A DNA stretch of 64,000 nt, taken from positions 744,001 through 808,000 of the forward strand of contig NZ_WJFD01000001.1 of NCBI RefSeq assembly GCF_009647655.1, given 5' to 3'. Source of the DNA: Chitinophaga sp. SYP-B3965 (GTDB taxonomy: Bacteria > Bacteroidota > Bacteroidia > Chitinophagales > Chitinophagaceae). Below the pieces are notes generated by a model that worked only from the letters and a program-made list of their open reading frames with translations, was not told where the DNA came from and made no database searches. Made by a program: the position numbers and the translations under genes. Of this stretch, positions 17,651 to 27,510 are shown piece after piece. Position 1 is the first letter of the stretch. Every line of letters starts with the position of its first letter.

Positions 17651-17806
17651 TCAGCGCATCATTTGCCAGGAGTCGAACTTTTGCATCAGGCGGATGCACA
17701 CATCTTTTAAACGAAACATGCTCTGTTGTTCTTGTTTAATTAATACAGTAACGATTAGTGCAATGATCAAAACAGATAGTACGACGGCAAAGAAAAATGT
17801 TTTCAT
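17651..17806 (-). CDS. small membrane protein, 51 residues
   Basis: A frame starting MKTFFFAVVLSVLIIALIV, with a membrane span at about 3-23 followed by an amphipathic, basic tail (KQEQQSMFRLKDVCIRLMQKFDSWQMMR). Together with the 40-residue gene 68 bases further along and the terminator after it, this looks like a two-gene unit of tiny membrane proteins. No homologue is recognised. The clear span and the start codon with an A-rich upstream region support it moderately. Confidence 0.5.
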   Translation of the reverse strand: MKTFFFAVVLSVLIIALIVTVLIKQEQQSMFRLKDVCIRLMQKFDSWQMMR

Positions 17807-18055
17807 AGTTATAAGGTTTTTCTGTTTTCAATTGAGCCGGATGTAAATATAGAGAATTTAATCATATAAAATAATAAACGAATAGAAATTTCTGATATTT
17901 AGTGCCTGGGGTATGTAATTAATAAAATATGCAATTATTCGTAACATGTTATATCACGAAAGTGGGATTTATTTTGCTTGCTGGCAGGTTGAATTGTGAA
18001 TATGCATGTTCAAGCATTTCATTTACAATAATATAGGTATAGTGTATAAAATCTA
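17807..18055. other. AT-rich spacer before parE
   Basis: No gene, hairpin or repeat stands out in this stretch. It presumably carries the divergent promoter of the small minus-strand genes. Confidence 0.4.
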
Positions 18056-18086
18056 CTTGGGATATTGTTCTAATCCTTTATTTTTG
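18056..18086 (+). promoter_or_regulatory. promoter of the topoisomerase IV operon
   Basis: TTG at 18056-18058 is separated by 20 bases from TATTTTTG at 18079-18086, which fits the Bacteroidota -33/-7 pattern (TTG, TAnnTTTG). The parE ATG lies about 90 bases further on. Confidence 0.65.
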
Positions 18087-18176
18087 CCAACGACCGGGTT
18101 TTGCTAAAAGAATTAGTAATGGGCCAGGACGATTCCTTCCCAACGGTTTCAACATCAAGCGATTAATTGAAAGACT

Positions 18177-20078
18177 ATGGCAGAAGATAATAAGTTAAAT
18201 GCCTATACGGAAGACTCCATCCGCTCGCTGGACTGGCGGGAACATATCCGCCTCCGCCCCGGAATGTACATCGGGAAGCTGGGGGATGGCAGCAGCATGG
18301 ACGATGGGATCTACATCCTGATCAAGGAAACAGTGGATAACTGTATTGACGAGCACATGATGGGTTTCGGCAAACAGATAGAGATCAAGGTGTCCGAACA
18401 CAGCGTTACCGTGCGGGACTTTGGCCGGGGTATTCCCCTGGGTAAGGTAGTGGATGTGGTGAGTAAGATCAATACCGGTGCTAAATACGACAGTAAGGCC
18501 TTCCAGAAATCAGTGGGATTGAACGGTGTGGGTACCAAAGCGGTGAATGCGCTTTCCAGCTACTTTAAAGTAACCTCCGTAAGAGAAGGCCGGGTAAAAG
18601 TGGCGGAATTTGAAAGAGGGGTATTATTAAAGGAACATAAAGAAGCAGCTACCACGGAACCTAATGGAACGCTGGTAACCTTTACACCAGACGATACCGT
18701 ATTTAAGAACTATCAATATATACCGGACTTCCTGGAGAACCAGATCTGGAACTACTGTTTCCTGAACGCGGGGCTTACCATTAGCTTTAACGGCCAGAAG
18801 TATATTTCCAAAAACGGTTTGCTGGACCTCCTGCAAAGGAAAACCACCGCAGAAGACCTGCGTTACCCCATCATCCACCTGAAAGGAGAAGATATTGAGG
18901 TAGCCATCACCCACGAAAACTCCTACGGGGAAGAATATTATTCCTTCGTAAACGGCCAGCATACCACCCAGGGCGGTACACACCTAGCTGCTTTCCGGGA
19001 AGCATTTGTGAAAACCGTGAGGGATTTCTTCAAGAAAGATTACGATGCTACAGATATCCGCGCCTCCATTTGTGCAGCTATTGCTGTAAGGGTACAGGAG
19101 CCGGTGTTTGAAAGTCAGACCAAAACCAAACTGGGCTCTATCACCGTTACAGAAGGCGGACAGTCCATGAAAGCCTTTGTGCTGGAATTCTTATCCAAAC
19201 AACTGGATGATTACCTGCATAAGAATTCTTCCGTAGCAGATGCGCTGAAGAAACGGATTGAACAAAGTGAAAGAGAAAGAAAGGAACTGGCCGGTATCAA
19301 GAAACTGGCGAATGAAAGAGCGAAGAAAGCAAACCTCCATAATAAGAAACTGCGCGATTGCCGCGTTCACATGAACGAGGAATACACCGGCAAAGGAAAG
19401 GATGATATGGCTACCCGCCAGCGGGAAACCACCCTGTTCATTACGGAAGGTGATTCTGCGAGCGGTTCCATCACCAAATCCCGCAATGTGGAAACACAGG
19501 CGGTATTCAGCTTAAGAGGTAAACCCCTCAACTGTTACGGTCTTACTAAAAAGATCGTGTATGAGAACGAGGAATTTAACCTCCTGCAACACGCACTGAA
19601 TATTGAAGACGGACTGGAAGGCCTGCGTTATAATAATATCGTACTGGCTACCGATGCCGATGTGGATGGTATGCACATTCGCCTGCTGATGCTCACCTTC
19701 TTCCTGCAATTTTTCCCGGACCTGGTGAAGAACGGACATATCTACATCCTGGAAACACCACTTTTCAGGGTACGTAACAAACAGGAAACTATCTATTGTT
19801 ATAGTGAAGAGGAAAAACAGAAGGCCGTGAAGAAACTGGGCAACAAACCGGAGATCACACGATTCAAAGGATTGGGAGAGATCTCTCCGGATGAGTTCGG
19901 CCAGTTTATTGGAGACAGTATGCGGAAAGAACCCATCATTCCCGCCAAGGAAATGACCGTGGCCAAGATGCTGGAATATTACATGGGTAAGAATACACAA
20001 CAACGCCAGGATTTTATCATCGGCAATTTAAGAAGTGAAAAAGATCTGGCAGACGCAGACGCAGTGCCGGTGAGTTAA
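18177..20078 (+). CDS. parE: DNA topoisomerase IV subunit B
   Basis: A type IIA topoisomerase ATPase subunit of 633 residues. The GHKL ATPase begins at once ([57 protein letters not shown]). A transducer domain and a TOPRIM domain follow, with E424 in [10 protein letters not shown] and the metal-binding DADVD at 493-497. It is classed as ParE and not GyrB because it is shorter and lies in the same operon as parC. ParE/ParC decatenate daughter chromosomes in the cytoplasm. Two unrelated small genes lie between it and parC. Confidence 0.95.
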   Translation: MAEDNKLNAYTEDSIRSLDWREHIRLRPGMYIGKLGDGSSMDDGIYILIKETVDNCIDEHMMGFGKQIEIKVSEHSVTVRDFGRGIPLGKVVDVVSKINTGAKYDSKAFQKSVGLNGVGTKAVNALSSYFKVTSVREGRVKVAEFERGVLLKEHKEAATTEPNGTLVTFTPDDTVFKNYQYIPDFLENQIWNYCFLNAGLTISFNGQKYISKNGLLDLLQRKTTAEDLRYPIIHLKGEDIEVAITHENSYGEEYYSFVNGQHTTQGGTHLAAFREAFVKTVRDFFKKDYDATDIRASICAAIAVRVQEPVFESQTKTKLGSITVTEGGQSMKAFVLEFLSKQLDDYLHKNSSVADALKKRIEQSERERKELAGIKKLANERAKKANLHNKKLRDCRVHMNEEYTGKGKDDMATRQRETTLFITEGDSASGSITKSRNVETQAVFSLRGKPLNCYGLTKKIVYENEEFNLLQHALNIEDGLEGLRYNNIVLATDADVDGMHIRLLMLTFFLQFFPDLVKNGHIYILETPLFRVRNKQETIYCYSEEEKQKAVKKLGNKPEITRFKGLGEISPDEFGQFIGDSMRKEPIIPAKEMTVAKMLEYYMGKNTQQRQDFIIGNLRSEKDLADADAVPVS

Positions 20079-20089
20079 GAAATAAAAGT

Positions 20090-20935
20090 ATGATACTACA
20101 TATTGTATTCGGGCAATCATCTGAAGCTAACCTCAAAGCGGCTTTTGAACTGGACCCTGCTTTAGCAGGAGAAATATTGTGTTTTGAAGACGACCTCGCC
20201 GTAGGCCCGTTATTCATCCTGGACACACCGGAAGGCAGAACTGCCCGCCGGGAGTGGTGGAACAACATGCTGGATATTCCCGCCATTGTTCCTGCAGAAG
20301 GAGAAGAAGTGCCCGCACCGGAAGATCCCGTGAGATCGCTGAAAGGAAGGCTGAGAGAAGAAGAGGAGCTGGAAGTTTGGATCTGGGCCGGGCAAAATGC
20401 CTGTGATGTGTCCGGGTATTTCTGGCTGATCAGTCAACTGGATCGTTTCTCCGGACGTATAAACCTCGTTTATCTCAATAATCTTCCTTTCCTGAATGAG
20501 AAGAACGGCGTATTTTATCCTACCCATCTCAGCCAGATCCTGCCAAAGGAATTCATCAAAGCCAAAAAACTGGCCCGCGAAGTATCACTGGCGGAATTTG
20601 AACTGGATGGAGATGAATGGCACCGGCTGATGAATGAGAACGCAGGCATCCGTTTGCTGGAAGGTGGAAAGAAACTCCGTGGAGAACCTGCCAGCTTTTT
20701 TGATAAAGACCTGGTGTTGGCCACTGGCAAAGAATTCCAGAAAGCGAATAAAGTGATCGTACAGGTAACCGGGAAGTTCAAATACCCGGTGATGGATCAG
20801 TTCCTTTCCTGGCGTATAAAAGAATTGATCAAAGAAGGGAAGATAGAAAGCAAAGGTGAATTGAAAACGATGCGTGACTTTGAAATAAAATTACCCGGCG
20901 GCAGTAGCGAAGCAACTCCCGCTGAAAACGCATAA
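20090..20935 (+). CDS. DUF1835 domain-containing protein
   Basis: A 281-residue soluble protein. Residues 1-125 match the DUF1835 pattern (MILHIVFGQSSEANLKAAF, DDLAVGPL). The C-terminal part, with a repeated winged-helix-like segment (FSWRIKELIKEGKIESKG), resembles DUF3658. No catalytic motif is obvious. It starts 11 bases after parE and is followed within five bases by the cupin gene, so it is co-transcribed with topoisomerase IV. The function is unknown. Confidence 0.85.
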   Translation: MILHIVFGQSSEANLKAAFELDPALAGEILCFEDDLAVGPLFILDTPEGRTARREWWNNMLDIPAIVPAEGEEVPAPEDPVRSLKGRLREEEELEVWIWAGQNACDVSGYFWLISQLDRFSGRINLVYLNNLPFLNEKNGVFYPTHLSQILPKEFIKAKKLAREVSLAEFELDGDEWHRLMNENAGIRLLEGGKKLRGEPASFFDKDLVLATGKEFQKANKVIVQVTGKFKYPVMDQFLSWRIKELIKEGKIESKGELKTMRDFEIKLPGGSSEATPAENA

Positions 20936-20940
20936 AACCT

Positions 20941-21354
20941 ATGGCACAGATCACCATTTCCCCTTTAGTATTAATAGGCTCAGATGACAGAGGCCAGGGC
21001 TACGAATGGCAGACATTCCGCACCGGTACTTTCATCCTCTGTTACCGCAATGCCGGTTCCAGCAGTGGCCAGCATTATCATGAAGGGCACAGTGATTACA
21101 AGAACCCGGAGATCATGTACCTGCTCAGCGGAAAAGTGAACCTGCACTGGTGCCCGATGGACGAAAGTGAATTGCGTACAGAGATCATCGAAGCGCCGGC
21201 AAGGATAGAGATAGCCATCCAGATCTGGCATGAGCTGGAAGCCATCACGGATTGTTCTTTCATAGAACTGAATACGCTGGAAGATGTGAAGCGGGATTCC
21301 GTAAGGATCTGGAGAGCAGATTTCCTGGCGGGCAGAAGAACGGCATCATTATAA
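20941..21354 (+). CDS. small cupin-fold protein
   Basis: A 137-residue protein with a single cupin-like barrel. The metal-binding pattern is recognisable in HYHEGHSDYKNPEIMYLLSG, which carries several His and Glu near 42-62, and a later His in QIWHELEAITDCSFIE. Such small cupins bind a metal or small ligand, and the substrate cannot be inferred. It lies five bases after DUF1835 and 24 before parC, inside the topoisomerase operon. Confidence 0.75.
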   Translation: MAQITISPLVLIGSDDRGQGYEWQTFRTGTFILCYRNAGSSSGQHYHEGHSDYKNPEIMYLLSGKVNLHWCPMDESELRTEIIEAPARIEIAIQIWHELEAITDCSFIELNTLEDVKRDSVRIWRADFLAGRRTASL

Positions 21355-21378
21355 TTAAGAAAGTTTTTAAAGGATCAT

Positions 21379-23916
21379 ATGAGTAACACAATCGAATCAC
21401 CGGAAGAATCACTGCATGGCAGAGAGCACGTAGATGACAAGTATAAAGGCTGGTTCCTGGACTATGCATCCTACGTTATCCTGGAACGCGCTGTGCCGGG
21501 GGTAGAAGATGGTTTTAAACCTGTACAACGCCGGATCATGCATGCCATGAAGGAAATGGATGACGGGCGTTTTAACAAGGTAGCTAACGTGATCGGGCAA
21601 ACGATGCAGTATCACCCCCATGGTGATGCTTCCATCACAGATGCCATGGTAAACCTGGGGCAGAAAGAACTCCTGATAGAAACCCAGGGTAATTGGGGAG
21701 ATATCCGCACAGGCGATGATGCCGCTGCCGCGCGTTACATTGAGGCCCGCCTCTCTAAATTTGCGCTGGATGTAGCTTTCAACGCTAAAACCACCTCATG
21801 GCAGCTCAGCTATGATGGCAGAAAGAACGAACCGCTGCACCTGCCCATGAAATTCCCGCTGCTGCTGGCACAAGGCGCAGAAGGTATTGCCGTAGGTTTG
21901 AGCACCAAGATCCTGCCGCATAACTTTAATGAACTCATAGACGCTTCCATCAAATACCTTAGAGGCAGAAAGTTTGAATTATACCCGGATTTCTTAACCG
22001 GTGGCATGGTAGACGTTGCCAACTATAATGACGGCAAGAGAGGAGGTAAAGTACGCGTAAGAGCACATATTGAAGAGAAAGACAAAAAAACCCTGCTGAT
22101 CAAAGACGTGCCCTATGGCGTTACCACTTCGGCCCTGATGGAATCCATCGTAAAGGCCAACGACAATGGTAAGATCAAGATCAAAAAGGTAGTAGATAAT
22201 ACAGCGAAAGATGTAGAGATAGAAGTGCAGCTGGCACCCGGTATCTCTCCGGACATCACCATCGATGCACTTTATGCATTCACGGATTGCGAAGTATCCA
22301 TTTCCCCGAATGCCTGCGTGATCATTGATGAAAAGCCCCGCTTCATCACCGCATCCGAACTCCTGAAGTATGCCACAGATTATACCAAAGAACTGCTGAA
22401 GCGGGAACTGGAGATCAAACTGGCAGAGCTGGAAGAGAAATGGCATTATACCTCGCTGGAAAAGATCTTCTTCGAGAAAGGGATCTACAAGGAACTGGAA
22501 CAAAAGCACAAGGACTGGGAAGCCGTTCTGGTAGCTATTGATAAAGGTTTCGCGCCCTACAAGAAGAACCTCAAACGCGAGATTGCCCGGGAAGATATCC
22601 TCAAACTAACGGAGAAGCCCGTACGCAGGATCTATCGCCTGGATATCAATGAACTCACCGAACAGATCAAGGGCATTGAAGCAGAGATCAAAGAAGTAAA
22701 AAACAACCTCGCCAACCTCACAGACTATGCCGTTCATTATTATGAAGGCTTACTGAAGAAATACGGCAAAGGTCGCGAACGCAAAACAGAGATCAAGACA
22801 TTCGATACCATCCAGGTACAGCAGGTAGCCATTGCCAATACCAAGATCTACGTGAACCGTGCAGATGGCTTCATCGGTACTTCCTTAAAGAAGGATGAAT
22901 TCGTAGCAGATTGTTCTGACCTGGATAACATCATCGTATTCCGCAGGGATGGTAAGATGCTGGTAACAAAGGTGGCAGATAAAACCTTTGTAGGCAAGGA
23001 TATCATTCACATAGACGTATTCCGCAAAGGAGACGAACGGATGACCTATAATATGATCTACGTGGATAATAAAACAGGCTATAGCTTAGCCAAACGTTTT
23101 AATGTAACCGGGATCACGCGCGATAAGGAATACGATCTCACCAAAGGAGAGAAGAATTCCAAAGTGCATTATTTCACTGCCAATCCAAATGGAGAAGCGG
23201 AAGTAGTAACCGTACGCCTCAGTCCTAACTGTGCCGCTAAAAAGAAGGAATTTGATTTCTATTTCGAAACCATTCCCATCAAAGGCCGCAGTTCCATGGG
23301 TAACGTAGTGACGAAGTACCCGATCAAGAGCGTGAAGTTCAAAGAGAAAGGCGTTTCTACTTTATCCGGTATCAAGATCTGGTATGATGATGCAGTAGGC
23401 AGGCTTAACACAGAACAGCGTGGAGTATATGTAGGCAGCTTTGAAGGAGACGATAAGATCCTGGTGTTCTATAAGAACGGTACATACGAACTCACCAACT
23501 ATGAGATCACCAACCGTTACGAATCCAACGATGCTGTGTATATAGAGAAGTTCAATCCGGAGAAAGTGGTTACTGCCGTTTATTTTGACGCGGATAAGAA
23601 GCAGTACAATGCCAAACGTTTCATGATCGAAACGCTGACATTAAATAACAAGTTCCTCTTTATCAAAGAAGGGGCTAATAATCACCTGGAGCTGGTCACC
23701 ACACAGGCAGAACCAATTGTGCTGCTGAGAACAGGCAAGAAACGTGATCCGGAGGAAGAAGAGATCTCACTGCATGAAACCTTAGAGGTAACCGGCTGGA
23801 AAACAGTAGGTACCAAGATTGCCGGGGATGATTTTGTAGATGTAGAATTGCTGGTAGAAGAGGAGGAAGAAGTGCCACCAGAAGATGAAGGCAACGTACA
23901 AGGAGAGTTGTTTTAA
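21379..23916 (+). CDS. parC: DNA topoisomerase IV subunit A
   Basis: An 845-residue breakage-reunion subunit. The active-site tyrosine is Y120 in the segment AAAARYIEARLS, and QTMQYHPHGDASITDAMVNL precedes it. A long coiled-coil tower region (about 330-470) and a C-terminal beta-pinwheel follow, with a strongly acidic tail (EEEEEVPPEDEGN) at the end. Shine-Dalgarno-like AGGA at 21371 sits five bases before the ATG. A terminator directly after the gene ends the operon. It is called parC and not gyrA because of its linkage with parE and the absence of a GyrA-box. Confidence 0.93.
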   Translation: MSNTIESPEESLHGREHVDDKYKGWFLDYASYVILERAVPGVEDGFKPVQRRIMHAMKEMDDGRFNKVANVIGQTMQYHPHGDASITDAMVNLGQKELLIETQGNWGDIRTGDDAAAARYIEARLSKFALDVAFNAKTTSWQLSYDGRKNEPLHLPMKFPLLLAQGAEGIAVGLSTKILPHNFNELIDASIKYLRGRKFELYPDFLTGGMVDVANYNDGKRGGKVRVRAHIEEKDKKTLLIKDVPYGVTTSALMESIVKANDNGKIKIKKVVDNTAKDVEIEVQLAPGISPDITIDALYAFTDCEVSISPNACVIIDEKPRFITASELLKYATDYTKELLKRELEIKLAELEEKWHYTSLEKIFFEKGIYKELEQKHKDWEAVLVAIDKGFAPYKKNLKREIAREDILKLTEKPVRRIYRLDINELTEQIKGIEAEIKEVKNNLANLTDYAVHYYEGLLKKYGKGRERKTEIKTFDTIQVQQVAIANTKIYVNRADGFIGTSLKKDEFVADCSDLDNIIVFRRDGKMLVTKVADKTFVGKDIIHIDVFRKGDERMTYNMIYVDNKTGYSLAKRFNVTGITRDKEYDLTKGEKNSKVHYFTANPNGEAEVVTVRLSPNCAAKKKEFDFYFETIPIKGRSSMGNVVTKYPIKSVKFKEKGVSTLSGIKIWYDDAVGRLNTEQRGVYVGSFEGDDKILVFYKNGTYELTNYEITNRYESNDAVYIEKFNPEKVVTAVYFDADKKQYNAKRFMIETLTLNNKFLFIKEGANNHLELVTTQAEPIVLLRTGKKRDPEEEEISLHETLEVTGWKTVGTKIAGDDFVDVELLVEEEEEVPPEDEGNVQGELF

Positions 23917-23940
23917 AGAGATCTATCAAACTGATCATAC

Positions 23941-23970
23941 AATACCGGGCTTCACGTCCGGTATTTTTTT
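23941..23970 (+). terminator. Rho-independent terminator of the parE-parC operon
   Basis: AATACCGG at 23941-23948 pairs with CCGGTATT at 23958-23965, followed by a T-rich run. It also abuts the promoter of the next gene. Confidence 0.85.
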
Positions 23971-23972
23971 TG

Positions 23973-23980
23973 TACTTTTG
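23973..23980 (+). promoter_or_regulatory. -7 element before the ArsR-type regulator
   Basis: TACTTTTG matches TAnnTTTG and ends 20 bases before the ATG, giving a very short leader. The imperfect palindrome-like AACCAAACGGTTT at 23983-23995 sits over the expected transcript start and could be an autoregulatory operator. Confidence 0.55.
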
Positions 23981-24000
23981 TAACCAAACGGTTTCTAAAG

Positions 24001-24327
24001 ATGAGAAGAGATGTATTCCAGGCGATCGCAGATCCTACCCGCAGAGAGATCATCAGCCTGTTGGCCAATCAATCCCTTAACCTGAATGCGGTAGCGGAGA
24101 ATTTCGATATTAGCCGTCCGGCAATATCCAAGCATATCCGTATCCTCACAGAGTGTGGCCTGGTAACCATTAAACAGCAGGGGAGGGAGCGTTTCTGCCA
24201 TGCAGAGTTGCAAAAGTTGAAACAAGTATCAGAATGGGCAGATAAATACCGCGTTTTCTGGACGAAGAAATTAGATGCGCTGGAGGAATTCCTGGAAAAG
24301 GAACAAAGTAAAAAGAAACGGAAGTAG
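24001..24327 (+). CDS. ArsR-family winged-helix regulator
   Basis: A 108-residue metalloregulator-type protein lacking metal ligands. The winged helix spans residues 5-80 (DPTRREIISLLANQSLN, FDISRPAISKHIRILTECGLV, the wing KQQGRERFCHAE). The short basic tail ends KKKRK. This subgroup of ArsR proteins is usually followed by an SRPBCC/AHSA1 gene, and none is present here, so the regulator is an orphan. The target is unknown; autoregulation is plausible from the compact promoter. Confidence 0.9.
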   Translation: MRRDVFQAIADPTRREIISLLANQSLNLNAVAENFDISRPAISKHIRILTECGLVTIKQQGRERFCHAELQKLKQVSEWADKYRVFWTKKLDALEEFLEKEQSKKKRK

Positions 24328-24416
24328 CTGAAGAGTGCGACGCAACGGCTGTTGAATAAAGAACAAAAGACGGCTACAAAAGTGTTTTATTTTTTAAGGA
24401 AAGAACATTGTACACC

Positions 24417-25406
24417 CTATCCCTTCTTCTTTTTCTTCGCCTTCTTAGCCGCTTCTTCCGCAGCCTTGGCAGCCTCTTCTTCCTGAATTTCAAAATCCAT
24501 TTTAGGCTTTACAAAATCAGACCTTTTCTTATCAACAGGCTCACCAACAGGGTATTTATTCAACTGCAACGCATCATGGAAAACCTTCTCCACATGCACC
24601 CATTTCCCCGCCTTCCATCTAAAACCTTCATAATCCAGATCAGGAATATAAGTGTATTTCTTCAGCGGCTCATTGGTTTCAGAAATAAGGTGATCAAGGA
24701 TGATCATATCCATTTCCTTATCGTAGTTCATAGCAGCAACCGCCTCCCGCTTATATTCAATGATGAAACGATTCTTCCCCGGCTTAGGCACCGTATCCTC
24801 CGCAAAACTGAAGAAAGGCCCGCCAAACACCGGCTCTCCATTTTTGAACGTGAGCATTTCAATCACTTTCTTCTGACTGGTCTGTGAATTAGCATCCCAG
24901 CCAAACAACGTATAAAATTCCGAGTTAAAATAATGCCGTTGCACCATGGCGTAATACAGGCAACCTATCCAGCCCCTGTTATTGGTAACCGTATCCGTGT
25001 TCTTCGAGAAATCAGAATTATCGAACAGCGGAAAGAGCTTGACAGAACCATCTTTCGTATTCATCTGTATCACCCCGAAATGCCGGAAAGTACTGTTATC
25101 ACTTTCCAGCGGCCAGGTAAAGATGCGGAAAGTGCTGTCCTGCGGATATACTTTCGCCACTGTTTTTAAGGAATCGAAAGGGTAGTAGAAGGAGTATTTC
25201 GTTTTGAGGGCATTCACCAGCTGCGGAATGAAATAATCATTACGTGCTTCGCGCACACTTTCTTCCTTCCCGTTGATAACATCATAGCTGATAACACGCA
25301 GTGAATCCTGCAGATTATCCAGCGTAGCCTTATCCGCCGGAGAGAGGCGTTGTGCCACCGCAGAAAAAGAGAAGAAACAAAGCAGTATGACAAAAAGATG
25401 TTTCAT
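24417..25406 (-). CDS. secreted protein of unknown function
   Basis: A 329-residue protein with a signal peptide (residues 1-18, cleavage before QRLSPADK). The body has many aromatic residues and short beta-strand-like segments, with no motif recognised. The C-terminus ends in an Ala/Glu/Lys-rich helix followed by KKKKKG. It lies 28 bases after the glycosyltransferase gene in the same direction and is probably the last gene of the operon that starts at 29.27 kb. Similar proteins occur in Bacteroidota, and none with a known role is recalled. Confidence 0.7.
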   Translation of the reverse strand: MKHLFVILLCFFSFSAVAQRLSPADKATLDNLQDSLRVISYDVINGKEESVREARNDYFIPQLVNALKTKYSFYYPFDSLKTVAKVYPQDSTFRIFTWPLESDNSTFRHFGVIQMNTKDGSVKLFPLFDNSDFSKNTDTVTNNRGWIGCLYYAMVQRHYFNSEFYTLFGWDANSQTSQKKVIEMLTFKNGEPVFGGPFFSFAEDTVPKPGKNRFIIEYKREAVAAMNYDKEMDMIILDHLISETNEPLKKYTYIPDLDYEGFRWKAGKWVHVEKVFHDALQLNKYPVGEPVDKKRSDFVKPKMDFEIQEEEAAKAAEEAAKKAKKKKKG

Positions 25407-25434
25407 AGTAAGGTATAACTTAATATTTCTCGGA

Positions 25435-26565
25435 TTATTGTGTATCCGTCAAAGATCCGAGCGAATCCGCGAAGTGTTCCCAGGAATATAATTGCTTTTG
25501 TTCCCTGATAAAACTACTGAAAACATCCGGAGGTTGCGCCAGGAACCGCAGGATCCCATCTGCGATAGCTGTTGCGTCCAGTGCCACTACATAACCCGCT
25601 TTCCCATCCGGTACAATTTCCGGGAGGCCACCAACAGCAGTAACCAGCATCGGTTTCTCAAAATGATAAGCCATCTGGGAAATGCCGCTCTGGGTGGCTG
25701 TTCTGTAAGGCTGTACAATAAGATCAGCCGCAGAGAAATAGTATTTTACTTCCTCATTCGGGATGAAATCAGAGAATATTTTTACTTTTTCCGTGATCAG
25801 GTGATCGTATTTTTTTCTATCCTCATAAAACTCTCCCGCCACCACCAGCTGAAGGTTCTGAATAGCCTGCAAACGCGGGTCTGCAAAAGCTTCCAGCAGT
25901 AGATCAAGTCCTTTATAGGCACGGATGAAACCAAAGAAAAGCAGGTACCTGTTATTCGCATCCCAGCCCAGGTGTTGTTTAGCAACAGCAGGAGCAACCG
26001 CATCACCAAAGTTATCATAGACAGGGTGCGGGGAATAGGCCACCGGTTTATCCGTAAGCTGTTTGATGTCCGCCAGTACTTCTTTACTGAGAGTGATGAA
26101 AGCATCGCACTGGTTCACGAAATAGCGGGTGAATGGTTTATCGCCCGGGCGTTTTTCGTGAGGGATCAGGTTGTGCACGAGGCCTATGATCTGTGAATGT
26201 TTATTCTTGCGGATGATATTGGCGATGCTGCCCAAAGCCGGCGCCATAATGGGAAGCCAGTAAGCAATGATCACAATATCCGGCCGTTCTTTTTTGATCT
26301 TCCTGCCTGTTTTTAACCAGTTCAGGGGATTCATGGAGTGAATGGTGCGTTGGATGTCAAGTCCTGCCGGCGCGGGGCCATCTGCATATTGCGTTTTGCC
26401 GGGGAACATGAAACCCGGGTATTGAAAGGAGAAGGTGTGAATGCTCACCTTATTCCCCTGGTCCGTGAGTTGCCGGGCAAGGCGTTCATTAAAAGAAGCC
26501 AGCCCGCCCCGCAAGGGATGGGCCGGACCTATGATCACTATTTTTTTGTTGTGGATCTGCGTCAT
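25435..26565 (-). CDS. glycosyltransferase family 4 protein
   Basis: A 376-residue GT-B fold enzyme. The N-terminal donor/acceptor domain begins KIVIIGPAHPLRGGLASFNERLARQL. The C-terminal nucleotide-sugar domain has SPHPVYDNFG, LLFFGFIRAYKGLDLLLEAF, and the E-x7-E region QSGISQMAYHFEKPML with GGLPEIVPDGKAGYV. The acceptor sugar cannot be read. The start overlaps the stop of the GT2 gene by four bases, so both probably act on one surface glycan or lipid-linked product. Confidence 0.9.
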   Translation of the reverse strand: MTQIHNKKIVIIGPAHPLRGGLASFNERLARQLTDQGNKVSIHTFSFQYPGFMFPGKTQYADGPAPAGLDIQRTIHSMNPLNWLKTGRKIKKERPDIVIIAYWLPIMAPALGSIANIIRKNKHSQIIGLVHNLIPHEKRPGDKPFTRYFVNQCDAFITLSKEVLADIKQLTDKPVAYSPHPVYDNFGDAVAPAVAKQHLGWDANNRYLLFFGFIRAYKGLDLLLEAFADPRLQAIQNLQLVVAGEFYEDRKKYDHLITEKVKIFSDFIPNEEVKYYFSAADLIVQPYRTATQSGISQMAYHFEKPMLVTAVGGLPEIVPDGKAGYVVALDATAIADGILRFLAQPPDVFSSFIREQKQLYSWEHFADSLGSLTDTQ

Positions 26566-27503
26566 CTTTCCAATGTTTCTTCCACCAGGTAAGCGTTGCG
26601 CTCCGGTGCATTACGGTTCATCATTTCTGCCAGGAAGCCCGTTAGGAAAAGCTGGGAGCCGATGATCAGTAAGAGCATGGCCAGGAAAAAGATCGGTCTT
26701 TCCGTCATTTTGTATTGCAGGTAGAAGATCTTTTCGATGGAGAGATAAACTGCGATCAGGAATCCGACGAAGAAGAACAGCGTGCCCAGTGCGCCAAAGA
26801 AGTGCATGGGGCGTTTGCCGAACCTGCCTACAAAAGTGATGGAGGCGAGGTCCAGGAACCCGTTCACAAAACGTTCCAGTCCAAATTTGGTGGTACCGTA
26901 TTTGCGTTTGCGGTGTTCCACCACTTTCTCTCCGATCTTCCGGAAGCCGCTCCACTTGGCGATAACAGGGATGTAGCGATGCATTTCGCCATATACCTCG
27001 ATCGTTTTTACTACTTTATTCTTGTAGGATTTCAGGCCGCAGTTGAAGTCGTGCAGTTGGATGCCGCTCATTTTAACCGTGGCCCAGTTGAATAATTTAG
27101 AAGGAATATTTTTAGTGAGGGTGTTATCGTAACGTACTTTTTTCCAGCCGCTCACGAGATCGAACCCATCTTCTTTGATCATTTTGTAAAGGCCGGGAAT
27201 TTCATCCGGGCTATCCTGGAGGTCTGCGTCCATGGTGATCACTACATCACCCTGGGCTTTGCGGAAGCCTTCATTTAAAGCGGCGGATTTGCCGTAGTTG
27301 CGTTGAAATTTAATGCCTTTGATATTTCGGTTTTCGGTGGAGAGCTGGCGGATCACTTCCCAGGATTCGTCAGTACTGCCATCGTCCACCATCCATACTT
27401 CATAGGAATAGTTGTTCTCCTGCATTACACGTGCAATCCAGGCTGCCAGTTCCGGCAGTGATTCTTCTTCGTTTTTTAAAGGAACGATTACGGATATGTC
27501 CAT
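26562..27503 (-). CDS. glycosyltransferase family 2 protein, DPM1/GtrB-like, with two membrane spans
   Basis: Start chosen at MDISVIVPLKNEEES (27503), the usual GT2 beginning. An upstream in-frame start would run into the preceding gene. The 313-residue protein has the GT-A motifs VDDGSTD, TMDADLQDSPDEI (metal-binding DAD) and NYGKSAALNEGF, and two C-terminal membrane spans (about 230-255 and 265-290). This layout is typical of polyprenyl-phosphate sugar transferases such as GtrB/ArnC. It is packed between DUF4199 (seven bases) and GT4 (four-base overlap). Confidence 0.9.
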   Translation of the reverse strand: MDISVIVPLKNEEESLPELAAWIARVMQENNYSYEVWMVDDGSTDESWEVIRQLSTENRNIKGIKFQRNYGKSAALNEGFRKAQGDVVITMDADLQDSPDEIPGLYKMIKEDGFDLVSGWKKVRYDNTLTKNIPSKLFNWATVKMSGIQLHDFNCGLKSYKNKVVKTIEVYGEMHRYIPVIAKWSGFRKIGEKVVEHRKRKYGTTKFGLERFVNGFLDLASITFVGRFGKRPMHFFGALGTLFFFVGFLIAVYLSIEKIFYLQYKMTERPIFFLAMLLLIIGSQLFLTGFLAEMMNRNAPERNAYLVEETLER

Positions 27504-27510
27504 TAGTTTA

